NCBI RefSeq assembly: GCF_020852455.1
Contig: NZ_JADZAT010000001.1
Location: 1 to 64,000, forward strand
Reading direction: 5' to 3'
Origin: Novosphingobium sp.
GTDB lineage: Bacteria; Pseudomonadota; Alphaproteobacteria; Sphingomonadales; Sphingomonadaceae
DNA length: 64,000 nucleotides
A program made the translations under genes and the position numbers. Below the pieces are notes generated by a model. The model was not told the DNA's origin and did no database searches. It saw only the letters and a list, made by a program, of their open reading frames with translations. This document shows, piece after piece, positions 34,975 through 43,297 of the stretch; the first letter of the stretch is position 1; each line of letters begins with the position of its first letter.

Positions 34975-35660
34975 TACCGGTTCTTGCCAACCAGGGCCTT
35001 GGCCAGCTCAGCACTGACGGCAGCGTCACGGCCATAGCTGGTTGCGCCGATCGCGTCGGCGAATTCCTGGTTGAGCGGCGCACCGCCGACCATAACCGGC
35101 AGGTTCTTGAGGATCCCGCGCTTGTCGAGTTCCTCGATCACCACGCCCATGTAGGGCATCGTGGTGGTGAGCAGCGCCGACATGCCCAGGATCGCCGGGT
35201 TGTGCTTGTCGATCGCGGCCAGGTAGTTATCGACCGGGTTGTTGATTCCCAGGTCGATCACTTCGAACCCGGCGCCTTCCAGCATCATGCCGACCAGGTT
35301 CTTGCCGATGTCGTGAATGTCGCCCTTGACCGTACCGATCACGTAAGTGCCCAGGCTGGCCTTCGAATCGCTGTTGGCCAGGATCGGGCGGAGCAGTTCC
35401 ATCCCGCTTTTCATGGCGCCGGCGCACTGCAGCACTTCGGGCACGAACAGGATGCCGTCGCGGAAATCGATCCCGACGATCCGCATGCCTTCGACCAGCG
35501 CTTCGGACAGCACGTCGTTGGCATCCCAGCCGCGTTCGAGCAGGATCGTGGTTCCTTCGTGGACCTCGTCGGCCAGGCCGTCGTAAAGGTCGTCCTTCAT
35601 CTGCTCGACCAGGTCGGCATCGTTAAGGTCACGCAGGATGATATCTTCGCCGTCGGACAT
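34974..35660 (-). CDS. Corrinoid (B12-binding) methyl-carrier protein, MtgC/MttC-like
   Basis: A 228-residue protein with the two domains of methyltransferase corrinoid proteins: an N-terminal helical cap (to about residue 95) and a Rossmann B12 domain. The cobalt-ligand signature D-x-H-x2-G is at Asp114-His116-Gly119 ('GDIHDIGKN'), followed by 'SALLTTTM' and a 'GGAP' loop. It accepts a methyl group from an MttB protein and gives it to the methyl-THF enzyme. It is the first gene of the long minus-strand train and the only corrinoid protein in the window. ATG 35660 gives a common start; another ATG lies two codons earlier. Confidence 0.94.
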   Translation of the reverse strand: MSDGEDIILRDLNDADLVEQMKDDLYDGLADEVHEGTTILLERGWDANDVLSEALVEGMRIVGIDFRDGILFVPEVLQCAGAMKSGMELLRPILANSDSKASLGTYVIGTVKGDIHDIGKNLVGMMLEGAGFEVIDLGINNPVDNYLAAIDKHNPAILGMSALLTTTMPYMGVVIEELDKRGILKNLPVMVGGAPLNQEFADAIGATSYGRDAAVSAELAKALVGKNR

Positions 35661-35737
35661 GGGCACCCCTCATTATTTCAGGCCCTTGCCAGGGCCAGGC
35701 TAGCGGTGCGGAGCATGCGGCATGCGGCTTGAGTTGT

Positions 35738-35776
35738 GTTTTTCAAAAACGACATTTTCTTGCATTTTTGCGACAT
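35738..35776. promoter_or_regulatory. Regulatory region between corrinoid operon and GlxA-type regulator
   Basis: The 134-base divergent gap has three motifs. GTTTTTCAAAAAC (35738-35750) is a perfect palindrome. CGACAT occurs as a direct repeat at 35750-35755 and 35771-35776, 21 bases apart, which is two helical turns and suits an AraC-family dimer. GCATGCG occurs twice in tandem at 35713-35726. This is the likely control point of the operon; which motif binds the regulator is not known. Confidence 0.45.
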
Positions 35777-35794
35777 GACAATTAGGCATCTGAC

Positions 35795-36778
35795 GTGCCT
35801 GAGCAGACATATCGTTCCCGATCCCAATGGCCGCGCAGTTTCGGCTTCGTACTGGTCCCGGATTTCTCGATGATGCCGTTTACCGCGGCTATCGAACCGC
35901 TGCGTGCGGCCAACCGGATGGCAGGCACTGCGCTCTACCAGTGGACCACGCTGAGCAAGGATGGCGGCCCGGTTCGCGCGAGTAACGGGACGCTGGTCCA
36001 GGTCGATGGCATGCTGCGCCTGATCGGGCTGCCCGATGCGGTGGTAGTCTGCGCCGGGATCAACGCTTACGATCATCGCGACGCGGAACTGGCCGCGCAG
36101 CTGCGCCGCGTCTCGCGCCAGAGCGCGATGATCGGATCGGTCTGTTCGGGCAGCATTATCCTGGCCGATGCCGGGCTGCTTGATGGGCGCCGCTGCACCG
36201 GGCACTGGGAAGACCTTGAATCACTTGCCGAAAACTATCCGTCGCTGGAAGTCACGCAAAGCCTTTACGAGATCGATGGCCAGCGTTTCACCTGTTCGGG
36301 CGGCACCGCGCCGCTCGATCTGATGATCCATTTCATCGCGCAGGATTTCGGGCGTGAGCTGGCCGCACGGGTGGCGGACCAGATGCTCCATCAGTCTTCG
36401 CGCAAGCCAGGAGAGCCGCAGCGGCTCGATCTGTCTGAACGGACAGGTGTGCGCAATCCGCGCCTGCTCGAAGCGATCGCGCTGATGGAGGCCAACCTTG
36501 AGGCGCCGCTGGCGCTGGAACAAGTGGCCGAACGGGCCGGGCTTTCGCTGCGCCAGCTAGAGCGTTTGTTCGCCCTTGAGGCGGCGATGTCACCGGGTCG
36601 CTATTATCGCACCCTGCGGCTCAAGCGCGCAAGGCAGTTGGTTCAGCAGACCGGCATGTCGATGATGGAAGTGGCGGTGGCGACCGGCTTTGGCTCAGCC
36701 GCGCACTTCACCAGCGAATATGGCAAGGCCTTCGGCTTGCCGCCCAGCCGCGAGCGCGAGAGCGCCCGACAAGGCTAG
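35795..36778 (+). CDS. GlxA-family AraC regulator, GbdR-like
   Basis: A 327-residue regulator with an N-terminal DJ-1/PfpI-like amidotransferase fold (about 15-190, with 'VCSGSIILADAGLLDGRRCTGHW') and a C-terminal AraC DNA-binding domain with two helix-turn-helix motifs ('LEQVAERAGLSLRQLERLF' and 'MMEVAVATGFGSAAHFTSEY'). This matches GbdR and CdhR, which sense glycine betaine/dimethylglycine or carnitine in pseudomonads. It is divergent from the corrinoid operon and probably activates it. The start is GTG 35795. Its end overlaps the fdsD stop by 4 bases on the other strand. Confidence 0.88.
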   Translation: MPEQTYRSRSQWPRSFGFVLVPDFSMMPFTAAIEPLRAANRMAGTALYQWTTLSKDGGPVRASNGTLVQVDGMLRLIGLPDAVVVCAGINAYDHRDAELAAQLRRVSRQSAMIGSVCSGSIILADAGLLDGRRCTGHWEDLESLAENYPSLEVTQSLYEIDGQRFTCSGGTAPLDLMIHFIAQDFGRELAARVADQMLHQSSRKPGEPQRLDLSERTGVRNPRLLEAIALMEANLEAPLALEQVAERAGLSLRQLERLFALEAAMSPGRYYRTLRLKRARQLVQQTGMSMMEVAVATGFGSAAHFTSEYGKAFGLPPSRERESARQG

Positions 36779-36981
36779 GCGAGTTCGGCCAGCTTCTCCA
36801 CCGCGACCCTGGCGATCGGATCGAGCCCTGCGCGGTTCCCGCCCAGCATCGCCGTCTTCATCCGCGGGTCCCAGAAATCGCGCAGATGCTGGAATGTCAG
36901 CTCGATCGCCTCCTCTTCGCCCTGCGGGGCAAGGTTGCGGGCGATCTGGTTGGCCATATAGGTCAGACGGTCGATTTCCAT
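36775..36981 (-). CDS. fdsD: Formate dehydrogenase delta subunit
   Basis: A 68-residue protein like FdsD, the small subunit of NAD-dependent molybdenum formate dehydrogenases, with 'LTYMANQIARNL' and 'HLRDFWDPRMK'. FdsD is needed for a complete, active complex. The start ATG 36981 gives the family length; the frame extends upstream only into fdsA. It begins 4 bases after the fdsA stop, at the end of the operon. Confidence 0.9.
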   Translation of the reverse strand: MEIDRLTYMANQIARNLAPQGEEEAIELTFQHLRDFWDPRMKTAMLGGNRAGLDPIARVAVEKLAELA

Positions 36982-36985
36982 GGCC

Positions 36986-39829
36986 TTACTCCGCCGGAAC
37001 GCGCGCCACTCGGCGGCTCTTTTCGGACCAGCTGGCATAGGTTTCCTGCCATTCGCTGGGGCCGTTCGAAGGCAGAACCTGCACTGCGGTCACCTTGTAT
37101 TCTGGGCAGTTGGTGGCCCAGTCCGAATAGTCGGTAGTGACCACATTGGCCTGCGTCGCGGGGTGGTGGAAGGTGGTATAGACCACGCCCGGGGCAACCC
37201 GGTCGGTCACCGTTGCGCGCAGCGTGGTTTCGCCGGTGCGGCTCGCCAGGCGGATCCAGTCGCCGTCCTTGATTCCCCGGTTTTCGGCGTCGAGCGGATG
37301 GATTTCGAGCAGGTCTTCGGGATGCCAGGCGGTGTTGTCGGTCCGCCGGGTCTGCGCACCGACATTGTACTGGCTGAGCACACGGCCAGTGGTCAGCAGC
37401 AGCGGATAGCGCGGCCCGGTCCTTTCGTCGGTCGGGATATAGTCAGTGACGATGAACTTGCCCTTGCCGCGCACGAACCCGCTCACGTGCATGATCGGGC
37501 TACCATCAGGATTGGCATCGTTGACCGGCCATTGCAGCGAGCCTTCGGCCTCCAGACGGGCATGCGAAACGCCGGTAAAGGTCGGGGTCAGCCGCGCGAT
37601 TTCGTCCATGATCTCGCTGGGATGGCTGTAGTTCCAGCCCAGGCCCATCGCCTTGGCCAGTTCCTGCGTCACTTCCCAGTCGGCATAGCCGTTGGCGGGC
37701 TCCATCACCTTGCGCACCAGCTGGATCCTGCGTTCGGCATTGGTGAAGGTGCCGTCCTTCTCGAGGAAGGTCGAACCCGGCAGGAAGACATGCGCGTAGT
37801 TGGCGGTTTCGTTGAGGAACAGGTCATGGACGATGACCAGTTCCATTGCCTTGAGCCCCGCCGCGACGTGATGGGTGTTGGGATCGCTCTGCAGGATGTC
37901 CTCACCCTGCACGTAGAGCGCGCGGAAAGACCCATCGAGCGCGGCGTCAAGCATGTTGGGAATGCGCAGGCCGGGTTCGGGATCGAGCCGGGTGCCCCAA
38001 TCGGCTTCGAACTGGGCGCGGACGTCGGCGTTGGAGATATGGCGATAGCCCGGCAGTTCATGCGGGAAGCTGCCCATGTCGCAGCTACCTTGCACGTTGT
38101 TCTGCCCGCGCAGCGGGTTCACGCCCACGCCGCGGCGGCCGATGTTGCCGGTGACCATCGCCAGGTTGGCGATGCTCATCACGGTCGAGCTACCCTGGCT
38201 GTGTTCGGTTACCCCCAGGCCATAGTAGATCGCGCCATTGCCGCCGGTGGCGAACAGCCGTGCGGCCGCGCGCAGTTCGCTGGCGGGGACGCGGGTGACG
38301 GGCTCGAGCATTTCGGGGCTGTGGCGTTCCTCGGCAACGAAGCGTGCCCAGTCCTGATATTCGTCCCAGTCACAGCGTTCCTTGATGAACGCCTCGGCGG
38401 CAAGGCCTTCGGTAACGATCACGTGCGCGAGCGCGGTCATGACCGCGACATTGGTGCCCGGCTGCAGCGCCAGGTGATGCGCGGCCTTGATATGCGGGCT
38501 CTTCACCAGATCGATCCGGCGAGGATCGATTACGATCAGCTTGGCGCCCTGGCGCAGCCGGCGCTTGAGCCGACTGGCGAAGACCGGATGGCCATCGGTG
38601 GGATTGGCCCCGATTACCAGGACTACGTCGGCTTCCATCACGCTGTCGAAGTCCTGCGTGCCGGCGCTGGTGCCGAAGGTCTTCGACAGGCCATAGCCGG
38701 TCGGCGAGTGGCAGACGCGCGCGCAGGTATCGACGTTGTTCGAACCGAAGCCCGAGCGGACCAGCTTCTGCACCAGGAAGGTTTCTTCGTTGGTGCAGCG
38801 GCTTGAGGTGATCCCGCCAAGCGCGCGCGGGCCATGCTGGGCTTTGATCGCGTTGAGCTTGTCAGCAGTGTACTTCAGCGCCTCTTCCCAGCTGACTTCG
38901 TGCCAGGGGAGGTCCACGCTTTCGCGGATCATCGGGTTCAGGATCCGGTCCTGGTGGTTGGCATAGCCCCAGGCAAAGCGGCCCTTCACGCAGCTGTGGC
39001 CGCGGTTGGCCTTGCCGTCTTTCCACGGCACCATCCGGACCAGCTGCTCGCCCTTCATTTCGGCGCGGAAAGTGCAGCCGACACCGCAATAGGCACAGGT
39101 GGTGATCACCGCACGTTCGGGCTTGCCCAGTTCCTTGACGCTCTTTTCCATCAGTGCCGAAGTCGGGCAGGCCTGGACGCAGGCGCCGCAGCTGACGCAG
39201 TCGGACGAGAGGAAGGTGTCTTCCAGCTGGCCCGCGCCGATCTTCGAGCCGAAGCCGCGTCCGTTGACCGCCAGCGCCAAAGTGCCTTGAACTTCGTCAC
39301 AGGCGCGCACGCAGCGCGAGCAGACGATGCATTTGTCCGCTTCGAAGGCGAAATAGGGGTTCGACGTATCGTCGGCCTGGCCCATGTGGTTCTTGCCGTC
39401 ATAACCATAGCGCACATCGCGCAGGCCCACTTCGGCAGCGGTATCCTGCAGCTCGCAGTCGTTGTTGGCGCTGCAGGTCAGGCAGTCGAGCGGGTGATCG
39501 GAAATGTAGAGTTCCATCACCGACTTGCGGATCCGGGCGAGCCGGTCGGTCTGGGTGTGGACCACCATGCCCGGCGCGACCAGAGTGGTGCAGCTGGCCG
39601 GGGTGCCGCGCATCCCTTCGACCTCAACCAGGCACATCCGGCATGATCCGAAGGCCTTGACGCTGTCAGTTGCGCACAGGCTGGGGATCGAGCCGCCACA
39701 CTGGCCGGCCGCGCGCATCACGCTGGTGCCGGCGGGCACGGTGACCTCGCGCCCGTCGATGGTCAGGGTTACCTGTTGATCCGAAAGGACCTCGGGCGTG
39801 CCAAAATCGGCCTGCCGTTCATAGCCCAT
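36986..39829 (-). CDS. fdsA: NAD-dependent formate dehydrogenase alpha (catalytic) subunit
   Basis: A 947-residue molybdo-bis-MGD enzyme that oxidises formate to CO2. From the N-terminus it shows a [2Fe-2S] domain (Cys44-Cys80), a His-Cys cluster region ('HPLDCLTCSANNDC'), two [4Fe-4S] ferredoxin motifs ('CIVCSRCVRAC', 'CVSCGACVQAC'), the cluster of the catalytic domain ('CAYCGVGC'), and the molybdenum ligand Cys373 in 'RVCHSPTGYG'. The ligand is cysteine, not selenocysteine. It is the final step for formate released by Fhs. The start at 39829 overlaps mobA by 11 bases. Confidence 0.96.
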   Translation of the reverse strand: MGYERQADFGTPEVLSDQQVTLTIDGREVTVPAGTSVMRAAGQCGGSIPSLCATDSVKAFGSCRMCLVEVEGMRGTPASCTTLVAPGMVVHTQTDRLARIRKSVMELYISDHPLDCLTCSANNDCELQDTAAEVGLRDVRYGYDGKNHMGQADDTSNPYFAFEADKCIVCSRCVRACDEVQGTLALAVNGRGFGSKIGAGQLEDTFLSSDCVSCGACVQACPTSALMEKSVKELGKPERAVITTCAYCGVGCTFRAEMKGEQLVRMVPWKDGKANRGHSCVKGRFAWGYANHQDRILNPMIRESVDLPWHEVSWEEALKYTADKLNAIKAQHGPRALGGITSSRCTNEETFLVQKLVRSGFGSNNVDTCARVCHSPTGYGLSKTFGTSAGTQDFDSVMEADVVLVIGANPTDGHPVFASRLKRRLRQGAKLIVIDPRRIDLVKSPHIKAAHHLALQPGTNVAVMTALAHVIVTEGLAAEAFIKERCDWDEYQDWARFVAEERHSPEMLEPVTRVPASELRAAARLFATGGNGAIYYGLGVTEHSQGSSTVMSIANLAMVTGNIGRRGVGVNPLRGQNNVQGSCDMGSFPHELPGYRHISNADVRAQFEADWGTRLDPEPGLRIPNMLDAALDGSFRALYVQGEDILQSDPNTHHVAAGLKAMELVIVHDLFLNETANYAHVFLPGSTFLEKDGTFTNAERRIQLVRKVMEPANGYADWEVTQELAKAMGLGWNYSHPSEIMDEIARLTPTFTGVSHARLEAEGSLQWPVNDANPDGSPIMHVSGFVRGKGKFIVTDYIPTDERTGPRYPLLLTTGRVLSQYNVGAQTRRTDNTAWHPEDLLEIHPLDAENRGIKDGDWIRLASRTGETTLRATVTDRVAPGVVYTTFHHPATQANVVTTDYSDWATNCPEYKVTAVQVLPSNGPSEWQETYASWSEKSRRVARVPAE

Positions 39830-40349
39830 GACGCTTCTCCGCTTCCGCCAGATCGGCTGGCGTGTTGATGTTGATAGAGGCCCGGGGCTGGCTGACGGCG
39901 CGCGCGCCGATGGCTTCGGCCAGCGCGCGCATCGAATGGCGACCTTCGCCGCGCAGGATTGCTTCGACCGGTGCAACCGCGCTGACCGGCCAGAGCCCCA
40001 CCACCGGCTGGTCGGTCAGATAGGCAGGGGCGGGGGCCAGCAGGGCGGGCAGGTTTTCGGGCAGATCGAACGAGTCGACACCGCAGGTCAGCACTTCGTC
40101 ATAGCCCTCATCGCGCGCATCGCGCAGTGCGGCGGCGATCCCGCCCAACGGGCCCATTCCGGGGCGGGGCCAATCGGGCAGGGTCGGGGCAGGGGCCTCT
40201 TCGCGCCCGATCACCACGACCTTTTCGCACCAGCCCGAAAGCAGGTCCACCGCGCGGGCGATCAGTGATTCGCCGCCCAGCACGGCCAGCGCCTTGTCGC
40301 TGCCGAACCGGCTCGATTGCCCGCCTGCGAGGACCGCGCCGAGGATCAA
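39819..40349 (-). CDS. mobA: Molybdenum cofactor guanylyltransferase
   Basis: A 176-residue nucleotidyltransferase with the MobA signature 'GAVLAGGQSSRFGSDKA' at the very N-terminus and 'GPLGGIAAAL'. It attaches GMP to molybdopterin, making the MGD cofactor that FdsA needs. The likely start is TTG 40349, which overlaps the fdsB stop (TTGA) and has GGAGGA upstream; the upstream frame lies inside fdsB. Its place between fdsB and fdsA is unusual compared with classic fdsGBACD operons, where the accessory gene is fdsC/fdhD. Confidence 0.85.
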   Translation of the reverse strand: MILGAVLAGGQSSRFGSDKALAVLGGESLIARAVDLLSGWCEKVVVIGREEAPAPTLPDWPRPGMGPLGGIAAALRDARDEGYDEVLTCGVDSFDLPENLPALLAPAPAYLTDQPVVGLWPVSAVAPVEAILRGEGRHSMRALAEAIGARAVSQPRASININTPADLAEAEKRHGL

Positions 40350-41860
40350 CCGAAGTCCTCCGGCCAGTGCTTCAGCGCCGATCGCACCGGATAGGGGGTG
40401 AACCCGCCCAGCGCGCAAAGTGAGCCGAATTGCATGGCTTCCATCAGGTCATTGAGCAGTGCCAGCTCTTCCTCGCGAGTGCGGCCGGTTTTGCGGGCGT
40501 TGTGCATCTGGGGCAGTCCTTCGACCGCGTCGGCCATGACTTTGCCGCCGGTGCGGATCCGGTCGATCAGTTCGACACCGCGGGTCGAGCCGATCCGGCA
40601 CGGAGTGCATTTCCCGCAGCTTTCCGCCGCGCAGAACTGGAAGGCGAAGCGGGCCATCGCGCCCATGTCGGCGCTGTCGTCGAACACCGTGATGCCGCCA
40701 TGGCCGATCAGCGCGTCGGCACCGGCATAGGCCTCGTAATCGAAAGGCAAATGGAACTCCGAGGGGTGCAAATAGGCACCAAGCGGTCCCCCAACCTGCA
40801 CCGCCTTGACCGGCCGGCCGCTGGCCGTGCCGCCACCGATGCGATTGACCAATTCGTCGAGCGAAATCCCGAACGCAGTCTCGTACAGTCCGCCGTGTTT
40901 GATGTTCCCGGCCAGCTGGATCGGCATGGTGCCCTTCGAGCGATCGATCCCGAGCCGGACGTAAAGCCCTGATCCACCCTCGGCCATGATGTGCGGCACG
41001 GCGGCAAGGGTCAGCACGTTGTTGACCACGGTCGGCTTGCCGAACAACCCTTCGAGCGCGGGCAGCGGCGGCTTGGCTCGCACTTCGCCGCGCTTGCCCT
41101 CGATCGAGTTGAGCAGCGAGGTTTCCTCACCGCAGACATAGGCCCCGGCACCAACGCGGACTTCAAGCTGGAACGGCGCAATATGCTGCGCCGCCAGTTC
41201 GATCGCCTTGTCCAGCTTGGCAATGGCGTGCGGATATTCGCTGCGGACGTAGATGTAGCCCTGTCCGGCGCCGACAGCGTGGGCGGCAATCGCCATGCCC
41301 TCGATCAGCTGGAACGGATCGCCTTCCATCAGCATCCGGTCGGCAAAGGTGCCGCTATCGCCTTCATCGGCGTTGCAGACCACGTACTTCTCGTCGCCTG
41401 CGGCTTCCATCACGGTGCGCCACTTGATCCCGGCGGGAAAGCCCGCGCCGCCGCGGCCGCGCAGGCCGCTTTCGATCACTTCGGCGACCACGTCGGCGCG
41501 GTCCATCGCCCGGGCGCGGGTGAGGGCCGACCAGCCGCCGGTCGCCTGATAGTCCTCAAGGCTCAGCGGACGGGTCTTGCCCGCGCGGGCAAAGGTCAGG
41601 CGCTGCTGGCCCTTGATGAAGGGATGATCGGCAATCGCGCCAATGCCCTTGTCGCTGGTGCCGGCCAGGATCGCGGGCACATCGGCGGGCGTGGCGGGGC
41701 CGAAGCCCATGCCGTCCACCTCAACCAGTGGCTCAAGCCAGTGCATGCCCCAGCTTGAGGTACGCTCAACCGTCGCACCGGCCTGTTCGAAGGCGGCGGC
41801 AAGCTCATCGGCACCCAGCGCAATGGCCAGTGCGTCGTCGGAAATGCGAACCGTGCTCAT
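40346..41860 (-). CDS. fdsB: NAD-dependent formate dehydrogenase beta (diaphorase) subunit
   Basis: A 504-residue NuoF-like flavoprotein. It has a short thioredoxin-like N-terminal part, the FMN/NAD-binding core ('GLRGRGGAGFPAG', 'GAGAYVCGEETSLL') and a C-terminal [4Fe-4S] motif 'ESCGKCTPCR'. It takes electrons from FdsA and reduces NAD. It overlaps fdsG by 4 bases upstream and mobA by 4 downstream. Confidence 0.95.
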   Translation of the reverse strand: MSTVRISDDALAIALGADELAAAFEQAGATVERTSSWGMHWLEPLVEVDGMGFGPATPADVPAILAGTSDKGIGAIADHPFIKGQQRLTFARAGKTRPLSLEDYQATGGWSALTRARAMDRADVVAEVIESGLRGRGGAGFPAGIKWRTVMEAAGDEKYVVCNADEGDSGTFADRMLMEGDPFQLIEGMAIAAHAVGAGQGYIYVRSEYPHAIAKLDKAIELAAQHIAPFQLEVRVGAGAYVCGEETSLLNSIEGKRGEVRAKPPLPALEGLFGKPTVVNNVLTLAAVPHIMAEGGSGLYVRLGIDRSKGTMPIQLAGNIKHGGLYETAFGISLDELVNRIGGGTASGRPVKAVQVGGPLGAYLHPSEFHLPFDYEAYAGADALIGHGGITVFDDSADMGAMARFAFQFCAAESCGKCTPCRIGSTRGVELIDRIRTGGKVMADAVEGLPQMHNARKTGRTREEELALLNDLMEAMQFGSLCALGGFTPYPVRSALKHWPEDFG

Positions 41861-42279
41861 GCCGTTGTCACCAGTTTGACCAGTTCAGCCTCATCAAGCC
41901 CGGCGTAGAGCTTGCCGTGCACCCGCGCGCTGGGCCCCATCGAGCACAGCCCGAGGCAATAGACTTCCTTGAGGTTCACGCGTTCCCCTGCTGCCGCTTC
42001 GGCTGCCGCGACCAGTGCTTCGACGCCGCGCGCCTTGCAGGCTTCGGCGCGGCACAGTTCCACCACCGGGCGCGGATCGGGTGCTTCGGTGAAATCGTGA
42101 TAGAAACTGACCACCCCGTGCACTTCGGCGCGGCTGAGGTTCAGGGCTTCGGCAATCGCCTTTTCAGCCTTGGCGTCGATGCAGCCATAGGCCTGCTGGA
42201 CCGCGTGCAGCATCGGCAGCAAGGCGCCCTTGCGGCCGCTGTGCTCGGCGATGATCGCGTCGAGTTCGCTCGTTTGCAT
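41857..42279 (-). CDS. fdsG: NAD-dependent formate dehydrogenase gamma subunit
   Basis: A 140-residue NuoE-like protein with a thioredoxin-like [2Fe-2S] domain; its ligands lie in 'CRAEAC' and 'YCLGLCS'. It relays electrons in the FdsABG complex. It is the first structural gene of the fds operon, 30 bases downstream of a LysR gene on the same strand. Confidence 0.93.
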   Translation of the reverse strand: MQTSELDAIIAEHSGRKGALLPMLHAVQQAYGCIDAKAEKAIAEALNLSRAEVHGVVSFYHDFTEAPDPRPVVELCRAEACKARGVEALVAAAEAAAGERVNLKEVYCLGLCSMGPSARVHGKLYAGLDEAELVKLVTTA

Positions 42280-42309
42280 GCCGCCCAGTGCTGTGGCGGG
42301 CGGCTGCGG

Positions 42310-43239
42310 TCAAATCGAATGATTTGAAGGGTGATAGAAGTTTTCTATCACATCGTGATCGCCAAGCTGCTGCGCCACGGTCAATCCGGCCCGCGCCATC
42401 GAGCCGAGCGGGTCACGATTGACCACCACCAGGCCCATCCGCCGCACCGGGGCCTGGGGCTCGATCGGCACGAAGCGGCACCATTCGACCCCTTCAAGCA
42501 AACCGGCATAGGCATCGGGCACGATCGAGACGAAATGCCCCGACCGAACCAGCGAAAACAACGAGATATAGTTGTCGGCAATCGATTTCGGACTGAGCGA
42601 AAGCCCGTGCCGCACAAATTGCGCGTCCAGTATCCGGCGATACTGCATGCCCTGGTGCAGCAGGCACAGCGGCAGCGCCGCAGCCTCTTCCCAGCTTATT
42701 CCTGAGCGATCATCGAACCCGGTGCCGTGCCGCGCGATCAGGCGGTATTGCTCATCATGCAAGGGCGCGATCAGCATGTTGGTGGGCGGTTCGTGGTCAA
42801 GATAGGTCAGCCCGGCATCGACCTCGTTGGCGTGCAGGGCATGCTCGATCTCGCGCGAAGTGCCGGCAGTGACCGCCAGGGTAAGCCCTGGATAGGCCTT
42901 GAGAAGCGCATCGCCGAACGGGCCGACCAGCGGCTGCGCCGAAGGGATCACGAACAGCCGGAATTCGCCGCTGAGCGCCTGTGCGCTGGTCTGCGCGGCC
43001 TGCGCGATCCCGCGCACCGCGCCCAGCGCCTGCTCGGCCCAGGGCAGGATCGCCAGGCCTTGCTCGGTCAGGCCAATGAACCGCCGGTCGCGTTCGACCA
43101 GCCGCTTGCCCAGTTCCTGCTCCAGCGCGGCCAGCCCGGCTGACAGCGTCGGCTGCGAAACGCCGCATTCGCTTGCGGCGGCCGCAAAGTGGCGCGTGCG
43201 GGCCAGGGCGACGAAATAGCGCAGGTGCTGGAGTTGCAT
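42310..43239 (-). CDS. LysR-type regulator upstream of the fds operon
   Basis: A 309-residue LysR protein with an N-terminal helix-turn-helix ('RHFAAAASECGVSQPTLSAG', about 16-35) and an OxyR/FdsR-like effector domain. It directly precedes fdsG in the same direction. In most fds clusters the LysR regulator FdsR is divergent, so here it may be co-transcribed with its targets. Formate or an oxidant is a plausible effector, but this is inference. Confidence 0.87.
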   Translation of the reverse strand: MQLQHLRYFVALARTRHFAAAASECGVSQPTLSAGLAALEQELGKRLVERDRRFIGLTEQGLAILPWAEQALGAVRGIAQAAQTSAQALSGEFRLFVIPSAQPLVGPFGDALLKAYPGLTLAVTAGTSREIEHALHANEVDAGLTYLDHEPPTNMLIAPLHDEQYRLIARHGTGFDDRSGISWEEAAALPLCLLHQGMQYRRILDAQFVRHGLSLSPKSIADNYISLFSLVRSGHFVSIVPDAYAGLLEGVEWCRFVPIEPQAPVRRMGLVVVNRDPLGSMARAGLTVAQQLGDHDVIENFYHPSNHSI

Positions 43240-43297
43240 CGGATCGCTCCTTTAAGAGAAATCCTCTATCAAAATTGCTAACGCGCGCGAAGCGCAA

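Noticed and set aside
35661..35794. Cobalamin riboswitch ahead of the corrinoid operon
   Set aside because: The leader is too short and I could not find a B12-box-like element or the expected folded core.
36986..39829. Selenocysteine formate dehydrogenase
   Set aside because: The molybdenum-ligand position is an ordinary Cys codon (Cys373) and there is no in-frame TGA.
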